Of a stretch of DNA of 53,858 nucleotides, positions 16,459 through 23,430 are shown in pieces. Under the pieces are notes generated by a model. The model was not told the origin of the DNA. It worked only from the letters and a program-made list of their open reading frames with translations, and searched no databases. The position numbers and the translations under genes were made by a program. Each line of letters opens with the position of its first letter. Positions within the stretch are counted from its first letter, which is position 1. This stretch comes from an uncultured Solobacterium sp. (GTDB lineage: Bacteria; Bacillota_I; Bacilli_A; Erysipelotrichales; Erysipelotrichaceae): positions 1 to 53,858 of the forward strand of contig CALHUY010000075.1 in the NCBI GenBank assembly GCA_938039295.1, read 5' to 3'.

Positions 16459-18027
16459 ATGGCAAAGAAATTGATTGAAGTAAAAAATGTTGTAAAGACT
16501 TTTGACAACCAAGTCGTACTAAAGGGGATTTCATTAGATATTAATGAAAATGAGTTCGTAACGTTACTTGGACCATCTGGTTGTGGTAAGACAACGCTCT
16601 TACGTATTATTGCTGGTTTTATTGAACCAACAGAAGGTCATGTCATCATGGATGGCGAGGATATTGCTCGCATTCCTGCGTACAAGCGTGATGTAAACAC
16701 AGTGTTCCAACATTATGCATTATTCCCACACTTAGATGTTTATGACAATATTGCATTTGGTTTAAAGATTAAAAAGCAGCCAAAGGACATCATCGATCAG
16801 AAAGTTCGTCGTATGATTTCTCTTGTAGGTTTAGAAGGATTTGAACACCGTGATGTCACAATGATGTCAGGTGGACAACAACAGCGTGTAGCGATTGCGC
16901 GTGCGCTTGTCAATGAACCAAAGGTTCTATTATTAGATGAATCTTTAAGTGCGTTAGACAAGAATCTTCGTAAAGAAATGCAGCTTGAATTGAAGGAGAT
17001 TCAGCGTGAGGTAGGTATCACATTTATCTTCGTTACACACGACCAAGAAGAAGCTCTAACGATGTCTGATAAGATTGTTATCTTAAGGGATGGCGATATT
17101 GAGCAGGTTGGTTCTCCTACAGAAGTTTATAACGAACCAATTAACCAATACTGTGCAAGTTTCATTGGTGACTCTAATATCATCGATGGTGTGATGAAGA
17201 AGGATAACCTTGTAAACTTCGATGATGTAGATTACAAGTGTGTAGACTATGGCTTTAGTGAGAATGAACCGGTTGATATTGTAATTCGTCCTGAGGATAT
17301 CGACATCGTTGCTAGAAACCGTGGCTTATTAAATGGTGAAGTTAAGTCTGTATTATTCAAGGGTGTTCATTATGAAGTTATCGTAGAAACATCATCTGGT
17401 ACATCTAAGACAGTTACAATGCATGTAACTGGAGAACATGACGTTGTCAATGCTGAAGCGAAGGAACACATTAGTGCCTCTTCCTTTACAATGGACCTTG
17501 AAGACGTTGATCAGTTAACAGACTCTGAAGTTATTGCTCGTGCAAATGCGCAAGCATGGACAGATGAGGGGGAGGATGTTTCCTTAACACATGTAGAATA
17601 TGATGTGAAGAAGGAAATTGGTACATACTCATGTACATTCGGTACAGCTGCAGGTACAAAGATTACAGTTAAGATTAATGTTGTTAAGCCAACTGCGGTT
17701 GAAGACATTGCAAACGAAGAAGGTATCCAGGCGTTCGACTTCTATCGTACAGTTGATGATATTAAGGAATCTGTTGCGTTAGATACTGACCTCATTCGTT
17801 GGGCTGACGCATATGCTTGGAATATCGAAGATGATTCCCGTGTAGAAATCTGGGATGTAAAGTATGACTTTGATGATGAAAATATCACTGAAGGTGACTA
17901 CCAGATTACATTCTCTACACAAGGTCGTGAGTTAAAGATTGAAACTACAGATAAGATTGAAGTTGGCGAAAGAATTGGTCTACAGTGGAATCCTGAAGAT
18001 ATTCATGTAATGAGAAAGATGGGTTAG
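16459..18027 (+). CDS. potA: Spermidine/putrescine ABC transporter ATP-binding protein PotA with large TOBE insertion
   Basis: A 522-residue protein, against about 350-385 for usual PotA. Residues 1-~235 are a normal ABC ATPase: Walker A GPSGCGKTT, signature SGGQQQRVAIARAL, Walker B VLLLDESLSALD, switch THDQEEALTMSD. The TOBE domain starts normally (VIRPEDIDIV) and its end is normal (VGERIGLQWNPEDIHVM). Between them, around residues 314-500, lie two copies of an ~80-residue unit sharing a pattern of ANA/ADA-x-AW, V-E/K-Y-D and G-x-Y-x-x-T/C-F. These units look like the Ig-like repeats of surface proteins, which is odd in a cytoplasmic subunit. The frame is intact. Ribosome site AGAAGGAG. Confidence 0.9.
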   Translation: MAKKLIEVKNVVKTFDNQVVLKGISLDINENEFVTLLGPSGCGKTTLLRIIAGFIEPTEGHVIMDGEDIARIPAYKRDVNTVFQHYALFPHLDVYDNIAFGLKIKKQPKDIIDQKVRRMISLVGLEGFEHRDVTMMSGGQQQRVAIARALVNEPKVLLLDESLSALDKNLRKEMQLELKEIQREVGITFIFVTHDQEEALTMSDKIVILRDGDIEQVGSPTEVYNEPINQYCASFIGDSNIIDGVMKKDNLVNFDDVDYKCVDYGFSENEPVDIVIRPEDIDIVARNRGLLNGEVKSVLFKGVHYEVIVETSSGTSKTVTMHVTGEHDVVNAEAKEHISASSFTMDLEDVDQLTDSEVIARANAQAWTDEGEDVSLTHVEYDVKKEIGTYSCTFGTAAGTKITVKINVVKPTAVEDIANEEGIQAFDFYRTVDDIKESVALDTDLIRWADAYAWNIEDDSRVEIWDVKYDFDDENITEGDYQITFSTQGRELKIETTDKIEVGERIGLQWNPEDIHVMRKMG

Positions 18028-18033
18028 TGAACG

Positions 18034-18819
18034 ATGAAGTCATTTAATAAATTAATCTATCCATATTTTGTATGGATGATAATTATGATTGTCATTCCGA
18101 TGTTCATGATTGTCATGTATGCAATGACAGTAAAAGGTAATTCCGTTTTAACACTTCAATTTACATTTGAAAACTTTACACGTTTCTTCAATGATACGAT
18201 TTTCCCAAGTGTATTATGGCGTAGTTTAAAGATGGCCTTCATCACTACAGCTATTTGTATTCTTGTAGGTTATCCAACAGCGTATATCATGGCAAAGCTA
18301 AAGAGTGGTTCTCAAGCAATCACAGTGTTACTCATTACACTTCCAATGTGGATTAACATGCTTGTACGTACATATGCATGGAAGGGTATTTTAGGTTGGT
18401 TTGGATTTAGCAGTGAAGTCAGAGTATATATTGGTATGGTGTACAACTTCTTACCATTTATGATTCTACAAATTTATACAGCTCTTTCTAAGATTGATAA
18501 GAATTTATTGATTGCGGCTAGTGACTTAGGTGCTGATAATAAGCAGACATTCATGCGTGTTACTTTACCACTATCTTTAAGTGGTGTAGTAAGTGGTATT
18601 ACTCTAGTATTCTTACCAGCAGTATCCAGTTTCTTTATTCCTAAGTTACTTGGTGGTGGTCAGTATGTATTGATTGGTAACCTCATTGAAGATTACTTTA
18701 TCAAGACTGGTGACTGGAACTTTGGTTCTGCAATCAGTTTAATTATGGCTATCATTATCTTGATTTCGATGTATGTTACAAAGAGATTGGATAAAGAGCC
18801 AGCAGAGGAGGCAGACTAA
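18034..18819 (+). CDS. potB: Spermidine/putrescine ABC transporter permease PotB
   Basis: A 261-residue inner-membrane permease with about six helices. The EAA loop reads ASDLGADNKQTFMRVTLPLSLSGV, the site that contacts the ATPase. It starts six bases after potA and its stop overlaps the potC start by one base (TAATG). It forms the transmembrane channel with PotC for polyamine import. Confidence 0.9.
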   Translation: MKSFNKLIYPYFVWMIIMIVIPMFMIVMYAMTVKGNSVLTLQFTFENFTRFFNDTIFPSVLWRSLKMAFITTAICILVGYPTAYIMAKLKSGSQAITVLLITLPMWINMLVRTYAWKGILGWFGFSSEVRVYIGMVYNFLPFMILQIYTALSKIDKNLLIAASDLGADNKQTFMRVTLPLSLSGVVSGITLVFLPAVSSFFIPKLLGGGQYVLIGNLIEDYFIKTGDWNFGSAISLIMAIIILISMYVTKRLDKEPAEEAD

Positions 18820-19634
18820 TGGAAAAGAAAAATTCTATTTTCGGGAAGTTATATCTTGCCCTCATCATGGCATTCTTCTATTTGCCAATTCTCTATGTAG
18901 TGTTCTTTAGTTTTAACCGTTCTAAATCACTGACTCGCTTTACTGGTTTCTCATTACGCTGGTATGAGAACATGTTTAATAACCGTTCAATCTTAGAGGC
19001 AATCTATTACACGGTATTATGTGCAGTATTAGCGACATTAATTTCTACACTCATTGGAACAATCACAGCGATTGGTCTTTCCAAGTCTAAGCGTATTACA
19101 CGTGAGTTATTCCAACAGGTAAATAACTTACCAATGCTAAACCCAGAAATCGTTACTGCGATTGGCTTAATGTTGTTCTTTACATCACTACGTATTCAGA
19201 CAGGTTTTACAACAATGTTGTTGGCACACGTTGCCTTCTGTACTCCATATGTAATCTTGTCAGTATTACCACGACTACGTCGTATCGATAAGAATATGGC
19301 AGAGGCTGCGTTAGATTTAGGTTGTACACCATGGCAAGCGATGTGGAAGGTTATTATCCCACAGATCAAGGGCGGTATCGTTGCGGGTGCGCTTGTAGCG
19401 TTCTCCATGTCCTTTGATGACTTCGTCATTTCTATGTTTACAACAGGACCTGGTGTTTCGAATATCTCTATCTATGTTTATGCAAACGTAAAACGTGTTA
19501 ATCCAACAATTAATGCGTTAAGTGCGATTATCGTTTATGTCATCACAGTTGTACTCGTTGTTGTGAATGTTGTACCTATGATCAATGAAAGAAGAAAGGC
19601 GAAGTTAAATGCGCAAATTACAGAATCTAACTAA
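18819..19634 (+). CDS. potC: Spermidine/putrescine ABC transporter permease PotC
   Basis: A 271-residue permease with about six helices and the EAA loop AALDLGCTPWQAMWKVIIPQIKGG. The SMSFDDFVISMFTTGPGVSNISIYVY segment is typical of PotC/YdcV proteins. It overlaps potB by one base, and its last 26 bases overlap the start of potD in another frame, indicating tight coupling. Confidence 0.9.
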   Translation: MEKKNSIFGKLYLALIMAFFYLPILYVVFFSFNRSKSLTRFTGFSLRWYENMFNNRSILEAIYYTVLCAVLATLISTLIGTITAIGLSKSKRITRELFQQVNNLPMLNPEIVTAIGLMLFFTSLRIQTGFTTMLLAHVAFCTPYVILSVLPRLRRIDKNMAEAALDLGCTPWQAMWKVIIPQIKGGIVAGALVAFSMSFDDFVISMFTTGPGVSNISIYVYANVKRVNPTINALSAIIVYVITVVLVVVNVVPMINERRKAKLNAQITESN

Positions 19635-20718
19635 ATTGGCTTTATGCGCTGCACTTGTAGCTCCACTTGTTGGATGTAGTGGAGATGGTGAAGGTGCGGT
19701 TAAGCAAGTAGGCGACGCAAAAGAAATGTTTGGCTGTAACGTTATCAACGTGTTCAACGCTGGAGAATATATCGGTGAAGAAGTAATATCCAACTTTGAA
19801 ACAATGTATAACGCAAAAGTAAACTACGATATGTTTGAGTCTAATGAGATGATGTATACAAAGTTGTTAGGTGGCTCATCCTACGATGTGCTTGTGCCTA
19901 GCGACTACATGATTGAGCAGTTGTTGGCTGAAAAAATGTTACAACCACTAGATAAGAAGTCTTATGAAAATCTAGGTTTACTCAATCCATCTGTTGTAGA
20001 GTCTCAAAAGGAATTTGATCCAACGCTAGAATATTCAGTTCCATATTTCTGGGGTAACGTTGGTCTTGTATATAACAAGACAACAGTTGATGAAAAAGAT
20101 ATTGAAGAGCAGGGTTGGAATATTCTCAAGAATCCAAAGTATAAGGGAAGAATTTTCTTCTATGATTCCCAACGTGATGGCTTTATGATTGCGTTTAAGG
20201 CTCTTGGTTATTCGATGAATACAAATAATCCAAAAGAAATCCAAGAGGCTTATGAATGGTTATCTGAGATGAATGCCACAATGGATCCAGCGTATGTTAC
20301 GGATGAAGTTATTGATGGCATGACAAATGCAGAAAAGGATATCGCTGTCATGTATTCAGGTGATGCAACAAATGTTCTTACAGAAAATATGGATATGAGT
20401 TGGGTGGCACCAAAGCAGGGAACAAACCTATGGATTGATGCAATGGTCATTCCTAAGAATAGTAACTGTCCAGGACTTGCAAATAAGTTTATTGACTACA
20501 TCATCAGTGAAAGTGTTCAGACACAGAATGCTGAGTGGGTTGGATATACACCGGTTGATAAGAGTGTTGAGGAAGAACTTGCTGGACCAGATGGAGAGTT
20601 CTTTGAAAATCCAGCATTTGTTCCACGTACAGGATATCATTTGGATGAAACATTCCATTTTGATGAACAGTTAAAAGCGAAGCTCTCTGATCTTTGGAAT
20701 AAAGTCAAAGTACAATAA
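19609..20718 (+). CDS. potD: Spermidine/putrescine-binding lipoprotein PotD
   Basis: A 369-residue extracellular binding protein. The signal peptide ends in the lipobox LVGC near residue 23. The mature protein begins with a spacer and then NVINVFNAGEYIGEEVISNFE, the PotD/PotF pattern. Later it has GSSYDVLVPSDYMIEQL, the YFWGNVGLVYNKTTVD segment and a conserved Trp/Asp-containing pocket (YSGDAT...DAMVIPKNS...). The start lies within potC (26-bp overlap). No strong terminator follows; only a weak A/T-rich hairpin lies before tRNA-Cys. Confidence 0.9.
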   Translation: MRKLQNLTKLALCAALVAPLVGCSGDGEGAVKQVGDAKEMFGCNVINVFNAGEYIGEEVISNFETMYNAKVNYDMFESNEMMYTKLLGGSSYDVLVPSDYMIEQLLAEKMLQPLDKKSYENLGLLNPSVVESQKEFDPTLEYSVPYFWGNVGLVYNKTTVDEKDIEEQGWNILKNPKYKGRIFFYDSQRDGFMIAFKALGYSMNTNNPKEIQEAYEWLSEMNATMDPAYVTDEVIDGMTNAEKDIAVMYSGDATNVLTENMDMSWVAPKQGTNLWIDAMVIPKNSNCPGLANKFIDYIISESVQTQNAEWVGYTPVDKSVEEELAGPDGEFFENPAFVPRTGYHLDETFHFDEQLKAKLSDLWNKVKVQ

Positions 20719-20839
20719 ACTTTTTCTAGTTAAGAAAGAAAAAATATTTGTAAACTCGAAATAAAAAGTGGTATACTTCTATTGCATTCGTTGAATGCTT
20801 TCAGTATAATAATAAAGCGCTGTAATTTTACAGAGCTTT

Positions 20840-20913
20840 GGTTCCTTAGCCAAGTGGTAAGGCAGCAGACTGCAACTCTGCGAGCGCCGGTCCGACTCCG
20901 GCAGGAACCTCCA
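20840..20913 (+). tRNA. tRNA-Cys (GCA anticodon)
   Basis: Acceptor arms GGTTCCT / AGGAACC, anticodon loop CTGCAAC, U73 discriminator as expected for Cys, CCA encoded. Confidence 0.92.
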
Positions 20914-20914
20914 T

Positions 20915-21001
20915 GGAGATGTGGCGGAATCGGCAGACGCAACGGACTTAAAATCCGTTGTCTGAAAGGACGTATGGGTTCAAGTCCCATCATCTCCACC
21001 A
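20915..21001 (+). tRNA. tRNA-Leu (TAA anticodon)
   Basis: Class II tRNA with acceptor arms GGAGATG / CATCTCC, anticodon loop CTTAAAA, CCA encoded. One base after tRNA-Cys. Confidence 0.93.
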
Positions 21002-21005
21002 TCTA

Positions 21006-21033
21006 AAAATGCTTACTTCGGTAAGCATTTTTT
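21006..21033 (+). terminator. UUCG-loop terminator after tRNA-Leu(TAA)
   Basis: AATGCTTAC-TTCG-GTAAGCATT stem followed by a T run. Confidence 0.9.
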
Positions 21034-21066
21034 ATGTTTCAATAGAAAAAAAGTGATGGAAATCCA

Positions 21067-21417
21067 TCACAGAATACGAGGTAAAATGATACAGAGAAGT
21101 ATCAGGATAATACTTGCATAAAGTGGAATATTACCACGTTGGCTTCTTTCGATTAAGATACGTTTGCGATAGTCTGCATAGGTTGGATCTAAATCTTTAC
21201 TACGTTGGAATTCAAGGGAAGAAAAATCACCTTTCATCCATGCCTGGCGGAATGTACCAACAAGGAATAAAATCGCAGTCATAATTCCTAGTGTGTTTAA
21301 AAAACCAAAACGGAATGGTTGTTTTACAAATCCTACAACCAAGGAAAGTAGTATAACAATACCAACGGTACTCCAAACTTTAATATCTCTAAATGGGTGA
21401 ATGAACTTTGTTAACAT
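21067..21417 (-). CDS. Small membrane protein (116 aa), possibly DUF3899-like
   Basis: Three hydrophobic segments: residues ~16-32, ~38-55 and a C-terminal one ~97-114. A charged cytoplasmic-looking loop (KGDFSSLEFQRSKDLDPTYADYRKRILIERSQ) sits between the last two. The layout (two helices, an FN-like region, a charged loop, a final helix) recalls DUF3899 proteins, but I cannot confirm it. It is divergent from sepF and convergent with the tRNA pair. Function unknown. Confidence 0.6.
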   Translation of the reverse strand: MLTKFIHPFRDIKVWSTVGIVILLSLVVGFVKQPFRFGFLNTLGIMTAILFLVGTFRQAWMKGDFSSLEFQRSKDLDPTYADYRKRILIERSQRGNIPLYASIILILLCIILPRIL

Positions 21418-21577
21418 GGTTACATTTTAACTGATATTTCAAACAAGACAATATACTTCGATGTGATTTCTTGAAAATGTATACAAATTTACTGAAATGC
21501 ACTGTAAACAGGCTGTATAACGTTGTTTATCATTTTTAGGAATGATATAATAGAAACAATAAAAAGGGAGATTGTAT

Positions 21578-21985
21578 ATGGTATTCAACAAGATTAAAGA
21601 GTTCGTCGCACCAGTAGATGAAGACGAAGATGAAGGCGAAGAATTACAATTCACAGGAAGAGAGGTACAACCAGTGAGTACTTACGAGTCAAAACAAACG
21701 AATTTGAATAACATTTCTAAAAATACACAAATGGTAATGTTCGAACCAAGAAGTTTCGAACAAGCTGAGGAGATTGCACGTCACCTAAAGCAAACACGTG
21801 GCTGCATTATTAACTTACACCGTTTACAAAGAGAATATGCTCAACGCACAATTGATTTCTTATCTGGTGTGGTATTTGCATTAGATGGAACAATTCAAAA
21901 GGTTGGTCATAACGTTATCTTCTGTGCACCAAGAAATGTTGGTGTTGAAGGTAATATCTCACTTGATAAGGGTGAAGATGAATAA
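21578..21985 (+). CDS. sepF: Cell division protein SepF
   Basis: The ATG at 21578 follows AAAGGGAG at good spacing; an in-frame TTG six bases upstream is less likely. About 135 residues. An N-terminal amphipathic segment (MVFNKIKEFVAP) is the membrane-binding helix, followed by an acidic linker. The C-terminal SepF domain (residues ~50-130) has MVMFEPRSFEQAEEIARHLKQTRGCIINLHRL and DFLSGVVFALDGTIQKVGHNVIFCAP. It anchors and bundles FtsZ at the septum. First gene of a sepF-ylmH-divIVA set; the stop overlaps the ylmH start. A TGATATAAT promoter precedes it. Confidence 0.93.
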   Translation: MVFNKIKEFVAPVDEDEDEGEELQFTGREVQPVSTYESKQTNLNNISKNTQMVMFEPRSFEQAEEIARHLKQTRGCIINLHRLQREYAQRTIDFLSGVVFALDGTIQKVGHNVIFCAPRNVGVEGNISLDKGEDE

Positions 21986-22718
21986 TCAAGGGAATTACGA
22001 TTCTCTGATTGCACATTTACACGACTTAAAAGAAAAGAGTGAACGTTGGCATAAGGCTGTTTGTTCCGCATTTCTAAGTGAAGAGGAACAGGCTATTGTC
22101 CAAAAGATATTCACTCCATCACGCTTTGTCCGCTATGATGGCGGGTACGAGGAAGCACGTAAAAAGAAAGTCATCTTTCTCTATGATGAGAAGGATGGCT
22201 TTTCAGATATTGTATGCATGAAGGCTAAGATTGATCAACGCTTCCGCACGATAGGACATCGAGATGTGTATGGTGCAATTATGAATCTTCAGATAGAGAA
22301 GAGTAGCTTTGGAGATTTCTGGATTGAGGAAGATGCCATCTATCTCTATACATCTGAGCAGATGGTTGATTTTATCAAAGATCACTTAATACGGATTAAT
22401 CAGTTAACAGTATCGTTTGAACGGATTGATGAATGTCCAAAACAAGAGTTTCGTACGAAGGAAATTTCCCTCGTTGTGGCAAGCGAAAGAGCGGATGCGT
22501 TAGTAGCTGCTTTAACCCATTCTAGTCGTAGTGATGCCAAGGATTTGATACGTAAAGGATACGTGCAGGTAAATCATATCGAACTTGAAGAGCCTGATAA
22601 AATATGCAATAATGGGAGTGTTATTTCCATACGTGGAACAGGTAGATTTACCTTCTTAGGCTTTAGTCGCAAGACACGTACGGGGAGAATCGTTGCAGAA
22701 TTTCTGCAGAATATATAA
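21978..22718 (+). CDS. ylmH: YlmH-family RNA-binding protein (S4 domain)
   Basis: The ATG at 21978 overlaps the sepF stop by eight bases and is preceded by AAGGGTG. About 246 residues. The N-terminal two thirds match the YlmH core (PSRFVRYDGGYEEARKKKVIFLYDE). The C-terminal ~65 residues are an S4 RNA-binding domain (LVAALTHSSRSDAKDLIRKGYVQVNH). YlmH homologues in Bacillota have been linked to division clusters and to handling of obstructed 50S subunits with peptidyl-tRNA. Its place between sepF and divIVA is the conserved order. Confidence 0.88.
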   Translation: MNNQGNYDSLIAHLHDLKEKSERWHKAVCSAFLSEEEQAIVQKIFTPSRFVRYDGGYEEARKKKVIFLYDEKDGFSDIVCMKAKIDQRFRTIGHRDVYGAIMNLQIEKSSFGDFWIEEDAIYLYTSEQMVDFIKDHLIRINQLTVSFERIDECPKQEFRTKEISLVVASERADALVAALTHSSRSDAKDLIRKGYVQVNHIELEEPDKICNNGSVISIRGTGRFTFLGFSRKTRTGRIVAEFLQNI

Positions 22719-22729
22719 GAGGAGAGAAC

Positions 22730-23212
22730 ATGACGACACGAAGACCGGCATTTCGCATCATGAAAAATGGCTATGATCGGTTTGCGGTTGATGATGTGAT
22801 GGAGCAATACGCTGCGCAAGTTGCCTTCCTTCAAAGAAAGTTAGAACTCTACCAAGAACAGATGGTTGAGACAACGGAGAAGTTGGAGGAATTACAGACA
22901 CGCTACAATGAGATTGAGCGTGCGGTAGATGTGCGGAAAGATGCGGCCGACAGTATTACCAGATTATCTTTGCAGGAAGCTAACGATGTGATGGCAAGGG
23001 CACAGGATAACGCTGATGAGATTGTCAAAGAAGCTTTATCCGTTGCGCGTTCCATATTGCTGGATCTATCGCAACTGTATACTGAAGCTGGTGAGGTAAA
23101 GAGTGATCTGAGCCAACAACTAACCGATTTACAAAAGAGTTTAGATAACTTTAGACTTCCAAAACTTCCAGATATGGATTGGTTGGAAGAGTCTGATAAA
23201 GAATTGCATTGA
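22730..23212 (+). CDS. DivIVA-domain protein
   Basis: A 160-residue protein. The N-terminal ~35 residues carry the DivIVA membrane-curvature motif (RPAFRIMKNGYDRFAVDDVMEQYAAQV). A coiled coil covers residues ~30-75 and another helical region ~75-145. It is expected at the septum or poles as a scaffold. Shorter than some DivIVA proteins but within the family range. Located 11 bp after ylmH with an AGAGGAGA ribosome site. Transcription may end before the T-box leader of ileS. Confidence 0.88.
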   Translation: MTTRRPAFRIMKNGYDRFAVDDVMEQYAAQVAFLQRKLELYQEQMVETTEKLEELQTRYNEIERAVDVRKDAADSITRLSLQEANDVMARAQDNADEIVKEALSVARSILLDLSQLYTEAGEVKSDLSQQLTDLQKSLDNFRLPKLPDMDWLEESDKELH

Positions 23213-23216
23213 TCAG

Positions 23217-23411
23217 GACATGCTTTAACAGAAGTGGATTGATAAGAGAGTTCGTGTATGCTGAAAACGAACATGAAGCCTGTTAATAGAATCACCTGTG
23301 AGTAATCGTAACTTCTGCGTTAAAGAAGAAAAGAGTGTATGACAATCATGTCATAAACTAAGGTGGTACCGCGTTTAGACGTCCTTAGATTTTTAAGGAC
23401 GTTTTTATTTT
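23217..23411 (+). promoter_or_regulatory. T-box leader of ileS (Ile-specific)
   Basis: Upstream of ileS lies the T-box sequence AAGGTGGTACCGCG (23360-23373), followed by a terminator hairpin with arms ACGTCCTTA / TAAGGACGT and a T run. The likely specifier triplet is ATC at 23291-23293 in a GAATCACC context, matching the isoleucine enzyme downstream. Uncharged tRNA-Ile should stabilise the antiterminator and switch on ileS. The exact 5' end is not determined. Confidence 0.88.
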
Positions 23412-23430
23412 TATAAAAGAGGAGGGTCAT

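Noticed and set aside
20730..21002. Minus-strand 90-codon frame over tRNA-Cys and tRNA-Leu
   Set aside because: Antisense of two clear tRNA genes; no ribosome site or promoter.
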